Assembly: GCA_964019055.1 (NCBI GenBank)
Contig: OZ025206.1
Coordinates: forward strand, 19,144,860-19,208,859
Source of the DNA: Anthopleura xanthogrammica
Taxonomy: Eukaryota > Cnidaria > Anthozoa > Actiniaria > Actiniidae
Length of the DNA: 64,000 nt
Direction of reading: 5' to 3'
Of this stretch, positions 12,801 to 21,998 are shown piece after piece (the stretch's first letter is position 1; each line of letters starts with the position of its first letter). The notes under the pieces are model-generated. The model was not told the origin of the DNA, did no database searches, and was given only the letters and a program-made list of their open reading frames with translations. The position numbers and the translations under genes were made by a program.

Positions 12801-15312
12801 GGAATGGCGCAGCTCAAAGACAAGCCAGAGTTCGACTCCAGCTCAACTCTAACCGAAGTTCCTTGCGAAGCTGATACTTCTGGCGAATTAAGTGACGCGC
12901 TTATTGATGACCAAGTCATGGTATTCCCAAAATGGCACGCTACTTGTAAGTATAATTTTTGCCATTATTCATATCCATTTTGAAATCACTAGCAAATCCT
13001 GCAATCTGATTGGCTCTCAGCAGTGCGATTTATTCACGAATCGCACCATTTTGAGTTTTAAATGGCACTGTTTTGAAGAGCCAATGAAATTGCAGAAAAC
13101 CCAAAATTTGACCAATCAGATCACAGAAAACGAGAGCCAACTCAAAGCATGAGAAATTAAATTTTGTAGGAGATTTTCTAGGTGAAAATGGATGAAAATG
13201 AAAAAATGGATTCAAATTTTAAATTCCTACAGTAGTGATTTCAAAATGGGTATAATTAAGTGGTAATTGAACTTCGTGTCGTGCAATTTTTGTCTGAAAT
13301 CAAACTCGTGATTAACAAATTTTGTAATCACTCGTTTGATTTCAGACCAAATTGCGCTCCACTCAGTTCAATTACCATTATGTATCATTTTACTATCTCT
13401 TTGAAATGGTATACAATCATCTATTTCAAAAATGGTTGTCGGAGCCAAAGGAGATGGACAATAGTTTATTCCAAGAATGAATAACACAGTTTTAAAATAT
13501 TTCATCATGTTCTCTTTGTAGCCGATAAATTGGTTCCAGAACAAACCGTGCTTGATCAAATGGCTCTTGAACGTACTGGCTACAGTACCCAATTCGACGA
13601 ATCTCTCAAAACGTGGTCCAAGCATCACTCATGGATCGACAACCCATCGGATCACGAAAGTAGCCCGGAAAATGATATCGATGATAAAGATCTACAAGAT
13701 ATTGTTGATATTATCGAATCTGACATGTCGACCTTTGATCGATCTCTCATCGATTTTGTGGTGTGTGGAAATACTCAGTCGATTTATCAGGCAACGCCGT
13801 CACAGTTAGGGCCGATTGGAGCCTATATTGAAGAGGTCCCCGAAACTGCAACAGAGTTGCAAGTTGGAAACCTTGTGACGAAAGTCGAAGACGACGGGAT
13901 TCAAAACGATTTTGGATCACTGCCGTTCTGCTCTCAAGCTGTCAGGAATACTTCCGAGTTTCCTAAGAGCTCTAACAGCGTCAAACCGGAAGGTCCTGGT
14001 AAACGCCCTGCAAGTGGAACACCTTACAATTACGGGACCACTTCATTCGGGAATACCATTCCCAGTAAAATCCCGAGATTAAGCCACATGCAGTGTGTGA
14101 ATATAAACATGAGCGGGAATAAAATGTACAATAAACCTGGTAGATCGACGGCAACTATTACAGTTCTTCCTGATACACAAGATAATGACCCCTATCAAAT
14201 GCCCAGTTCTTCAACTTCGCAGGGCTCATCTACGTATACAGGGACCGCGACCGCGACTGCGACTGCGACCGCGACCTCAACATCAACAAAGCCAAAAGTA
14301 CCATACCCTCAAGGCTCTGAACAAGGTTATATTAGCTTGTCTGATGATAGAAGGATGCCCCCGCCTCCGGTAGCAACGTCGCCCAATTCCTATCAAAGTA
14401 GTAAACCAAAAACTTCTCGGAAGCCTAAGACACTTTTAGAACAACTGGCTTTCATGCCGGGTAAAGACAGCGACGTCTTAAGTGATGATATGATGTTTGA
14501 TTTAGTGGAATCGTTGTTAGGAGACAGTATTGATGATAGCGATAAGAGTAGGACTTCTCAGGGCTTTGGTAATGATTTTGAAAGCAACGGGTCGGGTCTG
14601 AGTACGTTGATTCCTAGACAGGAGATCAAACAAGAGGTGGTGACACCAACATCAACCGAACCACAAACGCCTTTTTCAGACTGCTTTCAAAACATGTCGA
14701 ATTTTGCGAGCGACTCACAGATGAAATCACCTGGACTCTATCAAAGGATTGGTCCATTAGGTAGTCCTGGATTCTCTTCAGGCTTGGAAAGTGTGAAGCC
14801 GGAGGCCCCAGTTTCCTTAGCAAGTGCAAATATGAACCGAGAAACGAGTGAAACTCGTGGAAAAGTCTCACCTGATAGTACAGGTTGTTCGCCGTATCGT
14901 CCATCTGCATCACCTCAGCCGCAATGGGGAACACAACAGCAGACACAGCTTCTAAGGCAGCCTTCTTGGCAGCAACATCAACAACCGCAGCAACAGGAAT
15001 CTGGACCAGAAATATCTTTAACACAACGATCGTATCAAGTACAGCAACAAGGAACAAGACCACAGACAGGAACACAGTCATTTAGCCAACAGCAAGCACG
15101 CTTCCAACAACAAAAACTACAACAGCAGAACCAGCAACATTACGAGCTCCTTCGTTCCCAACAACAACTAAAACAACAGCAACAACTAAAACAACAGCAA
15201 CAACTAAAACAACAGCAGCAGCAACAACTAAAACAACAGCAACAGCAACAACAACTAAAACAACAGCAACTACAGCAACAGCAGCAGCAACAACAACTAA
15301 ACCAGCAGCAGC

Positions 15313-15343
<31 letters not shown>

Positions 15344-15632
15344 GAGGCATCAGATGCGACCTTCATCCTCGACTACTTCGTACACCCAACAAAGTATTTT
15401 GCGAGAACTCAACGAGCTAATTCAAAAAAATAATAACATACAGTCGACTTCAAACTTCAATCCGCAATCACTAACTATTTCGTCGGCGCCGCTCCCCGAA
15501 CTAGGGAATGGATTAGACGATGAACTAAACACCCTCCCAATGGATCAACAGACTCAGCACTCTTCAAGTATTTCAAATCAGAACTATAACAATGGAAGCG
15601 TAGGTACAGATAACTTCACAGGTATGATGTAG
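2346..15632 (+). CDS. bHLH-PAS transcription factor (SIM/NPAS1/NPAS3/trachealess/HIF-alpha class)
   Basis: Nuclear DNA-binding regulator expected to dimerise with ARNT. Exons: 2346-2401 (probable), 3877-4064, 4491-4550, 5099-5143, 6072-6148, 6807-6896, 7606-7783, 8481-8596, 10155-10336, 10788-10894, 12051-12198, 12773-12945, 13522-15632. All joins are GT-AG and keep phase, giving 1176 aa, or 1154 aa if translation starts at ATG 3887. Counting from 3887, the basic region ([17 protein letters not shown]) and helix-loop-helix occupy residues 2-55. PAS-A starts near 116 ([20 protein letters not shown]) and runs to about 260. PAS-B is about 297-400 ([24 protein letters not shown]). A 703-residue last exon holds acidic-hydrophobic patches, three Psi-K-x-E SUMO-type sites, and a polyglutamine region at about 998-1060. 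The bHLH and PAS-B most resemble SIM/NPAS3. Orthology within the class is unresolved; the N-terminus is the least certain part. Confidence 0.9.
4598..4810 (-). mobile_element. tRNA-derived SINE-like element in intron 3 of the bHLH-PAS gene
   Basis: On the minus strand a B-box-like GGTTCAATTCC (4735-4745) follows a degenerate A-box region. Then comes a body containing ATCAAGGGTTTTTTTCTGGG and CTGCAAAACCTGACA. The same order of head and body is seen on the plus strand at 60905-61135. No coding capacity; would depend on a LINE for movement. Confidence 0.6.
5347..5660. repeat. MITE-like terminal inverted repeat element in intron 4
   Basis: The left end (ACAGTCAAAACGGCTCCAGC, then GTACCCCCCTAGA) matches the reverse complement of the right end (TCTAGGGGAGTACACTTGAG, then CCATTTTGACTGTA). 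Arms are about 40 bp with further internal symmetry. It is about 314 bp long with no ORF. Confidence 0.65.
6176..6533. repeat. MITE-like element with GGCCC(C/T)rTTTACACAGAC ends
   Basis: It starts just after the donor of the 6072-6148 exon. The left end AGGCCCCATTTACACAGAC pairs with GTCTGTGTAAACAGGGTCTT at the right end, and an internal GAAACCATGTT occurs in both arms. Length about 358 bp, no ORF. Confidence 0.6.
7356..7500. repeat. Dispersed repeat fragment, AAATAGAGCAGA family
   Basis: It starts AAATAGAGCAGACTTTGTA and contains CACGGTTACGGTGCGGCG and a later ACACGGCACAGCACTGACAT. Similar text occurs at 10358-10550, which begins AAATAGAGCAGATTTTGTAC, and at 20396-20510, which has CACGGTTACGGCGCGGCG. 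Divergent copies of one CpG-rich element are inferred. Confidence 0.5.
7839..8059. repeat. MITE-like element with about 75-bp inverted arms, intron 7
   Basis: The left end CAATAGACCATTTCATGGTT and the right end CCGTGAAATGGTCTATTG are inverted copies. The symmetry continues inward through CAACCTCAGCCTCGATAG and TTCTTTAGAATTTGAC. Total about 220 bp, no ORF. Confidence 0.75.
9272..9381. repeat. Short foldback repeat, intron 8
   Basis: The arms TGGTCAAATACAAAGCTTTC plus AGTCGAGGTTT at the left and AAACCTCGATTGAATGC followed by TGTGTGATCA at the right are imperfect inverted copies around a short centre with GGTTCAAATTTGAATAATCC. No coding capacity. Confidence 0.5.
9422..9903. repeat. Element bounded by ATAGACCTTATGCA inverted ends
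   Basis: ATAGACCTTATGCA at 9422-9435 is repeated in inverted form (TGCATAAGGTCTAT) at 9890-9903. The 482-bp interior carries a tetranucleotide microsatellite at 9769-9817 and no convincing ORF. The short termini make this a weaker call than the long-armed elements nearby. Confidence 0.45.
9769..9817. repeat. (GTAA)n microsatellite
   Basis: About eleven tandem GTAA/AAGT units with two interruptions (GTAG, GCAAG). It lies in intron 8 of the bHLH-PAS gene. The repetitive reading frames through it are artefacts. Confidence 0.9.
12311..12355. repeat. (TTG/CTG)n microsatellite
   Basis: Tandem TTG units grade into CTG units in intron 11 of the bHLH-PAS gene. A second imperfect tract of TGGTAATGG units lies at 12484-12541. 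Confidence 0.85.
12969..13254. repeat. MITE-like element, TATCCATTTTGAAATCACT ends
   Basis: The left end is ATATCCATTTTGAAATCACT and the right end is its inverted copy AGTGATTTCAAAATGGGTAT. It lies in intron 12 between the exon ending 12945 and the exon starting 13522. Internal CCAATCAG/CTGATTGG pairs add secondary symmetry. No ORF. Confidence 0.65.
13260..13379. repeat. Hairpin element immediately after the previous MITE
   Basis: Two arms of about 52 bp, each starting or ending with GGTAATTGAAC/GTTCAATTACC and containing TCTGAAATCAAAC/GTTTGATTTCAGA, flank a short loop. The element is almost wholly palindromic and about 120 bp long. Confidence 0.65.
15160..15346 (+). repeat. Coding CAA/CAG repeat encoding LKQQQ units and a polyglutamine run
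   Basis: Inside the last bHLH-PAS exon. Repeated CAACAACTAAAACAACAG-type units encode leucine-lysine-glutamine blocks and pass into uninterrupted CAA codons giving about 13 glutamines. The mixture of CAA and CAG with CTA AAA interruptions points to unit-level duplication plus triplet slippage. The reverse strand gives a spurious poly-valine frame. Confidence 0.9.
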
Positions 15633-15691
15633 TATAGCCAGTTGTACAAAATGAATAAGCAATTGTAATTTTATTGTTTTTGACGATAAGA

Positions 15692-15814
15692 ATAGCTGTT
15701 ATTATGGATGCATGCAAATGAGACAACAAGCATCGTATCGACCCTATAGTCTCACTTGTATGATTCTCAAAACAAAAGAATATTTCATTTGCATGCATCC
15801 ATAATAACAGCTAT
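15692..15814. repeat. Foldback element with perfect 30-bp inverted repeats in the 3' flank of the bHLH-PAS gene
   Basis: The 30 bases at 15692-15721 (starting ATAGCTGTTATTATGGATGC) are the exact reverse complement of 15785-15814. The arms contain ATGCAAAT. The spacer is 63 bp. It starts 59 bp after the stop codon and precedes the nearest AATAAA (16029), so it is probably transcribed in the 3' UTR. Confidence 0.8.
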
Positions 15815-16028
15815 TTGCACTTGAAGCAAGATTCAACTAGGAAAAAAAAACTAAATTTATTCTTCGATTTTTTGTCAGTATTCTTGATGATAAAAACTGT
15901 GTTACTTTGCAAAGTAGTTTGGCAATTTTCAGTATTTTCTTTGTCGCTTTGCATTTGTCGCTAGTTGAGGTCTGGTTGAACAATTACAAACTATGTACTC
16001 GTTGTTGAAAACAATTTAAACATCAAAA

Positions 16029-16034
16029 ATAAAT
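16029..16034 (+). promoter_or_regulatory. Candidate polyadenylation signal AATAAA for the bHLH-PAS gene
   Basis: First AATAAA on the plus strand after the stop codon at 15632, within AT-rich sequence. Not confirmed by any transcript. Confidence 0.35.
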
Positions 16035-16296
16035 AATACAAAGCTATAAGCAGCTCAGTTATAGAATATATAGCTGGCGAGTAATTACTATTACTGGGCT
16101 GCCTGTGGTTATCAGTAAATTTTATCATATTACAATGACTACATCAGGTTGTTACAATGTAAACAAATTAAAGCGTATGGGCTTGTCTGCCTTTTATTCT
16201 GTAAAATTGGATTCTTTAAATGTATCAGATAAATTCATTGTCTTGACGTAAAGAGAGTTTTGAGCTCTAAAATGCTTCATTGACCTTCAGAAAAAA

Positions 16297-16380
16297 TCAG
16301 CTCAATTTGGAGGAGAAAAGCACGAATTTCATTTCTCAGGATAGTAAAATTATTTTATTTTGTCCTTCAAAATTGAGCTT
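16297..16380. repeat. Foldback element, CAGCTCAATTTGGAGGACAA family, copy 2
   Basis: CAGCTCAATTTGGAGGAGAA at the left and TTTGTCCTTCAAAATTGAGC at the right are inverted, slightly diverged arms. Shorter and more eroded than copies 1 and 4. Confidence 0.6.
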
Positions 16381-18040
16381 GACGTTCGGTTGTTGGTTTT
16401 TACTCGGACCATTCGAACATCATGCCCTTGTACAATTTGCTGGGGTTGGAGCCAAGGTTTCGCCCTTGTGTTCCAAGCCTGTTTGAGATTAAAAAAAAAA
16501 CAACCTTGAGTGAACAAGTTTGTACAATGATCTCGAAGTACATTTTTAGCAACTTCAGGAAGCGACAATAAACATGGATTTCCCCCTATATAAGGAATGT
16601 AACAATGGTATTTCAACTGTTCATGCTATCGAAGACGTAGGGGAAGCATTTTAAACTATTTTATATTTGCAAAAGCTCATGGACAAAGCTAAATATCAAC
16701 TTTAGATAAATTTGCTTTTTAATGAGCAAAATTTAAACCCCCCCCCCCCCCCCAAAAAAAAAAGATATTATCTATTAGATATATTCAATCTTAGTGACTC
16801 ATACATAGCACTTGCCCAGCACTTGCCCAGCACTTGCTGCCTGTTGAAAATGTTTAAACAATTTTTTGGGAGTTTAAAAATTCCAACCGTCTGTAAATGT
16901 ATCGACACTGCAGCCATGTTTTGTGGCTAAGACGTTTCAGTCAACATGTTATTGCAAGAATAAGAAGCCGTTGTTACTATTCGCTAGGAAATGATTCAAA
17001 TCCCCTCGACTTACTCGAATATTTTTTAAATAAATCAAGTACAGAGTTAACGTAATTTTAGATATAATTATAAGGGAATAGAGAGTTTATACTTTGCAGA
17101 TCAGAGCGTGTTTTAGATTGGACTCGACTCAAAGCGACTTTTTTTTATTTCTGTTTTGTTTGTTTTTCATCACTGAAATTGCCAAGCAGCTTTTTGCAAA
17201 GTTTCTTTAGCTTTCAAGTCAGTATTTTTGGCCTGGAAAGTCTTTAGGATAGCCGCATAAAAGTGTATTTTTATTTCTGTATATTCTATGAAGAGTTTGT
17301 AAGGTATATGTACCAAAGCCGTTTACAGCGCCTATCCCTCAATATGTGCATCTCAATATGTGACCAGTTGGATGAGCTTTTTGCTCGCTCGTAGGGCACT
17401 CTCGTCGGCGTAGCAAAGCAAGGTGTTTGGGGACGACTGACAAAGCAAAGACGCTCCAAACCTCTTGTGCTAGTACGCATGCGCAGGCAAGTGCCTTATT
17501 TGTTAAAATCAAATAGACGGTTTCACAGCAAAGCTGAAATGCAAATAAATGTTGGATTCGCGCTAAAAGAGTATTTAGTCTTGCTCTATAAAAAATATAA
17601 TAACGTATCATAAAATGATAAAATTGTAGAATTGTTGTAGAATGTTGTTTATACCCGACTATTATTACCCTTATTAACACTGCAGTGCATTAGGTGTATC
17701 GCTTGAGATATCTCTGGCCGGTTTTGATAGCACAGAATATTCGAAACTATTTTTCAGTAATGACCTAACTCTTCTAACAACTTTGCATTTGTTTTATAGT
17801 TGTGAGTGTGACAGACAGTAAGAGTAGTATTGTGTACAAAATTTGCATGTTATCTATTAACACATTGCATCGTCTGTGTATCGCTTTTCCCATTCAATTC
17901 ATTTTCAACCCTAGCCATATTGAACAAACTCCAATGCAGTATTGCTTTTTTCAATGGAAAGTTAAAAACGTAGCTATAACCAGTCTTCTCTAAATGAAAA
18001 AGAGCGAAAAAACAGCTTTTGGCAACTCTAGTAAAAACTG

Positions 18041-18211
18041 CAGTGGAATCAAAAAAATTTGGCACCTAGAAATATTTCAAGAATGTTTCTTAACCAATCA
18101 GAAGTGTTTTTGTATTCCTTCCGTTATTTTGTGGTTAGAGAGTCATCTCTGATTGGTCAAAGAACAGTAGAACATTCCTGGAATATTTCTATGCGGTTTT
18201 TTGATTCGCAC
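18041..18211. repeat. MITE-like element with CAGTGGAATCAAAAAAATTT end
   Basis: The left end CAGTGGAATCAAAAAA matches the inverted right end TTTTTTGATTCGCACTG. Internal pairs AACCAATCAGA/TCTGATTGGT and AAATATTTC/GAATATTTCT extend the fold. About 170 bp, no ORF. Confidence 0.65.
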
Positions 18212-18914
18212 TGTAATATGCGGACGGAGATGACGTCATTTTTTTTCTCTGTACGTCTTGAGCGATTATGTTAAGAGTTTAGCGTACAAGAGAGTACACA
18301 GTAGATCTAGGGAAACAAAATGGATTGAATGGTTCAAAAAATCAAGTACTACGATTATATCCAGAATAAATTTTGAATTTTTTATTCCTGGTTTTCGTTC
18401 CCAGATCCTTGACCTTTTCTTGCCGGACACCAAGAGAAGCAAAGGATCTGGGAACGAAAATGACAGATTCTAGTTAATATCACCCACAATTCCTAAGGAA
18501 TTGACCTAAACCCGTCCATCTTAAATTGCACATAATCCATAAAGATGGTAAGAAAAGTTGGGACGAGTTGGTTACTGGCCTCATGCATATTGACTGTAGT
18601 GGCCCTAATCCCAAAGTTTGTAACCTGGGCCGCTATAAAGGCTTAAAGCTAAAGTTAGATTAGATAATAAATTATAGCCAGAATATTGAATAAATTTTCA
18701 AACATCACGTATAGACAGGGAAAAAGATATAACTATTAATAACTATTAATAAAGAAAGACATTTAAGTGGTGTGTTCATCGCTTTCTGAAAAAATGCTTA
18801 TCGGTAGCCACTCATGTCGTACAGCGAGACAACGGGAAAAACTACATAGTACGGATAGTATCCAGTTGAAGTAATGTATTCAGAAAATCTATTGTATACT
18901 ATTGTCGTTCTATC

Positions 18915-19093
18915 TATAGCTGGGTTTCACTTGACGTCATTTCCTGTATCGTGCGGAATGTTCATCAGCTGAATCACAAGTTTTCAATAGAATTCTTTCT
19001 GGCTGACAGCACATGGTGGTCAGTGTTTGACCACCATTTGGAGCAGATAATGAGATTCAAAGACTTTTATCAGCTGATTGAAACCCAGCTATA
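18915..19093 (+). mobile_element. TATAGCTGGGTTTCA MITE, copy 1
   Basis: About 178 bp with TATAGCTGGGTTTCA ends in inverted orientation. The reverse complement of 39929-40106 differs from it at about one internal base (CCACCATTTGG versus CCACTATTTGG). It has no ORF and so is non-autonomous. Near identity between distant copies suggests recent transposition or gene conversion. Confidence 0.8.
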
Positions 19094-19283
19094 GAGCTGT
19101 TGAGTTGTGACGTATTTCCGGGTCCAACTGCTCATAATACCGCTAAAATAAAGGGTAAAATATTCTTAATGATTTAACCTCTACCTAAAATAATTAGTAC
19201 TTTGGACAACAAATCCTGTCTTTTCGTTTTGGACCCGGAAGTCGTTTTCCCATTTGATTGACGATATACTTAAAAGCTCTATA
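19090..19283. repeat. Inverted-repeat element with TATAGAGCT ends and TTTCCGGGTCCA arms
   Basis: It directly abuts the previous element. Left end TATAGAGCTGTTGAGTTGTG and TATTTCCGGGTCCA; right end TGGACCCGGAAGTCG and AGCTCTATA. About 194 bp, no ORF. Confidence 0.6.
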
Positions 19284-19319
19284 GTGTGATTCATTGTATT
19301 TTTATGAATGCATTGCATC

Positions 19320-19439
19320 AATAGTCCACTTTCGATATTCTGGTTCAAGCACAAAGAAATTCAAAGCGAGGCTCCCCGGAACCACGTCTTGAATTTCTTT
19401 GTGCGTGACCACTCAACCAAAATATCGAAAGTGGGCTAT
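19320..19439. repeat. Hairpin element with ATAGTCCACTTTCGATATTC arm, copy 1
   Basis: ATAGTCCACTTTCGATATTC at the left and ATATCGAAAGTGGGCTAT at the right are inverted. The inner arms carry CAAAGAAATTCAA and TTGAATTTCTTTG. A related copy lies at 53473-53639. Confidence 0.7.
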
Positions 19440-19676
19440 TGCTTGCTACGTAGGCTCCCTCGTGCAACAATCTGTCCCTCATTCTGGTACCCAGAGCTCT
19501 TTGGTTTCGTCCCTCGCCTACGCCGAGGAGATATGGTACGACAATGCCGGTTTTTTTCAAGTCTGGGTAAGTGATATTGAAAAATAAAGAAATTTGACTT
19601 GACACCATATATTGTGGTCTAGATTGATCAGGCTAGTCAGTCCTCAGTTGACTGAACCCATACAAATCACTAAAAT

Positions 19677-19954
19677 GGCGCGGAAATAGGAGCAACAAAA
19701 TCGTGCAATTTGTCACTCAGCTTTGTTGCGTTGCAAGTTGGAGAGCGAATATTGCTCGTATTACCACCTTGCGAGTAGCAAATTTTCTTCGTTGCAGAGA
19801 GTAGAAAGAGCTAAGCTTCTACTTCTGCAACAAAGTTGTGCAACAAAATTTTATTGTTGTACGGGGAGGTAATACGAGCAACATTCACTCCGACTTGCAA
19901 CACAGCAATGTTGCGCAACAAGTCGCACGATTTTGTTGCTCGTATTTCCGCGCC
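19677..19954. repeat. Large foldback element with GGCGCGGAAATA ends
   Basis: GGCGCGGAAATAGGAGCAAC through ATCGTGC at the left is mirrored by GCACGATTTTGTTGCTCG through ATTTCCGCGCC at the right. The two halves are further repeated inversions of GCAACAAA-type text, so most of the 278 bp can fold. No ORF. Confidence 0.75.
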
Positions 19955-20737
19955 TTAATTTTGATTCCACATAACTTTATTGAATATTGATCATAGCCTT
20001 CAAATTTTCCAAAATCTCCCATTTTTACTTGTTCTTTTTGTTAGTGATGCTCATTTTCCAAAATTAATTTTTATTGCTCAAAATCAATGGCAGCGATATT
20101 CGCATAGGGTCAATTTTGCTATTACACTTTGGGTATAGTGAGCAAGCCATACACGGGTTGAGCGGAGCAGTTATCTAGTGCTAGTATTCTAGGATACACA
20201 TATTTACACGCAAAAATACGAATCAAAATTAAAGAGGCTACGCTGGCAGCTGCAGAAGACTGGCCGTGGAAAGCCGACGCGGTGTGATTAGGCACATAAT
20301 TCAAGAGTCAAATCTGGATCTATCGTGATTATTCCAAGAAGGTCAGTAGCGTACCTAGCGTACTGGAGCAAATTTAGTGTTAAAAATCACGGCATAGGCA
20401 CGGTTACGGCGCGGCGCCGAGGCGGGCGCGGACATGGCATCGAATGTTTGCAGGGCACCAAATGTCACGGTAAGGAGCGGTCCGTGCCGTAAGTTTTTCA
20501 TAGTCATGCGAAAACATCTCTAATATGGCAGTCAAAAGAGTGTCTTGTTCTCAAATCAAAGCGTGCCATATCGAGTTTCCGTGTATCCGACTTCTTGTTA
20601 ATTAGCTTAACCTCTATAGAATATCTTGTTCAACTATTTTTGGAAATCTGCTTATATCAGTAGTACTGGTGAGTGACCTTCGATGCCACTTTAGTTACGC
20701 GCGAATTATACAGACTGATCAATATGCCGGTTCTCAG

Positions 20738-21574
20738 CTAAAACTCCTTGATGATCGGCTGAGGCTTGACCGGAAAATGCGCTCGTTTAGGCACGGGCGG
20801 AGGAATGTGAAGACTCTTCTCTGGGCTCAGTACACCAGGTTTTATTCTAGTATTGAGTACAACTTGCACGGGTCTTGACTTGCAAGGTTGGACTATTTGT
20901 CTTCTAGGCATCCTTGGACTGGCTAGTCCGGGATTCACAACTGAAGACGACGGGGTTCGAGCTAGTTCTGCCTGTCGTCGATAGTAGTCTAACTCATCTT
21001 CCAGGCGAAAAACCTTTTCCTTTTCGCTTTGAAGATCGCTTTGTAAACTTCTGAGCCTCTCTTCGGCTATCTCTCGATAATCTTTCAAATCAATCTGCTC
21101 ATAAAGATTGTGCTGTTGGATAACCGTCCATTCGAGCTGTTTCGTAAGTTTTAAGCATTCTTCTCGAAGAGTTTTCATGTTATACTTTGACGCTAACACC
21201 AGCAAATCCACCAACTCACTGCCAGATTTGAGCGTCTTCATCAAATACTCTTCACACTGTTCCGTCACTTTTCTCATTCGGAATTGCTGCGCTATCTCAA
21301 GAAGATGATAGCAGTTCTCTTCGTTGACTGGCCTTTTAATCGTAGGATAAATAACCAGAAGAAGCTCACGAATTTCATTGGGTTTTTGGTTTTCCAATGT
21401 TAGCACTCTTGAATTTTTTCTTTTCAGTTCAGCGAACATATCCTCGAACACTGGAGACCACATCACTAGAACTCCAGAATGCACATGTAAGCGAACATCA
21501 TCGACAAGAAGCACAATATCGCTTACTTTCCAAGGCTGAGAAAAGTCTGGATCAGGTTCACTTGTAGCTGCCAT
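20738..21574 (-). CDS. Intronless BTB/POZ-domain protein with coiled coil and PxxP tail
   Basis: A single 278-codon frame from ATG at 21574 to the stop at 20738. Residues about 19-115 form a BTB/POZ fold: SDIVLLVDDVRLHVHSGVL, then WSPVFEDMFAELK, LTLENQKPNEIRELLLVIYP and LLEIAQQFRM. BACK-like helices follow to about 150, and a charged coiled coil covers about 165-200 (ERLRSLQSDLQSEKEKVFRL). The basic, proline-rich tail includes IPPPVPKR, an SH3-ligand-like sequence. BTB proteins usually dimerise and often bridge substrates to cullin-3. There are no kelch repeats, MATH domain or zinc fingers, so the partner is unknown. The lack of introns beside intron-rich neighbours could mean retroposition or a lineage-specific single-exon BTB family. 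It converges with the bHLH-PAS gene. Confidence 0.88.
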   Translation of the reverse strand: MAATSEPDPDFSQPWKVSDIVLLVDDVRLHVHSGVLVMWSPVFEDMFAELKRKNSRVLTLENQKPNEIRELLLVIYPTIKRPVNEENCYHLLEIAQQFRMRKVTEQCEEYLMKTLKSGSELVDLLVLASKYNMKTLREECLKLTKQLEWTVIQQHNLYEQIDLKDYREIAEERLRSLQSDLQSEKEKVFRLEDELDYYRRQAELARTPSSSVVNPGLASPRMPRRQIVQPCKSRPVQVVLNTRIKPGVLSPEKSLHIPPPVPKRAHFPVKPQPIIKEF

Positions 21575-21630
21575 TTTACCGCGCGCTGTTTAGAAAAGAT
21601 TTGGCCACACCGATCTTTAAAAAGCCAACC

Positions 21631-21636
21631 TTTATA
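21631..21636 (-). promoter_or_regulatory. Candidate TATA box for the BTB gene
   Basis: TATAAA reads on the minus strand 57 bases before the start codon at 21574. That spacing leaves a short 5' UTR of about 30 bases, which would suit an intronless gene. Based on motif and position only. Confidence 0.3.
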
Positions 21637-21998
21637 ACCATCCCTTCTCGTAATGCGGGATATATTTAGTATTACACGGTGCAACATTCCTTTCTACAGA
21701 CGCGAGTTGAACTTTGCAAGTATTTTGATGGTTAAGATCAAACAGATGATGATTGAATGAAATGAAAGGCCAGCTCTCGTTTGTGCGGTAGAATGTTTTG
21801 GATGCTTTCTTGATTCTTTGCCAAATATGGCTCAATGCTCGACATACTTAATTTTATTATAGTATTACATCTGTAGAACTCAAGTTACCAACGAATTTCA
21901 AAATGGGGATTGGCGGAATTCAAGTCATGTATACAGCTCTTAATTACTTTGAAATTAAATATCGATCTGCTAACATTTTAGGGAATGAGTGAGTTAGA

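Larger units (their letters stand above)
15633..20737. other. Intergenic region dense in inverted-repeat elements
   Basis: It lies between the converging bHLH-PAS (+) and BTB (-) genes. No protein-like ORF is seen. Besides the elements listed separately it holds a C/A homopolymer tract at 16738-16763, a triple 12-bp tandem (CAGCACTTGCC type) near 16808-16845, and an inverted pair TTTTCGTTCCCAGATCCTT (18392-18410) with its complement at 18443-18461. Confidence 0.6.

Noticed and set aside
14626..15081. 151-codon minus-strand frame
   Set aside because: It overlaps the clearly coding plus-strand exon and has no domain.
15082..15366. Poly-valine/alanine frame on the minus strand
   Set aside because: It is the reverse reading of the CAA/CAG repeat inside the bHLH-PAS last exon.
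2346..15632. Assignment of the bHLH-PAS gene as HIF-alpha
   Set aside because: No LxxLAP motif or C-terminal HIF activation domain is present, and the bHLH and PAS-B sequences look closer to SIM/NPAS1/NPAS3.
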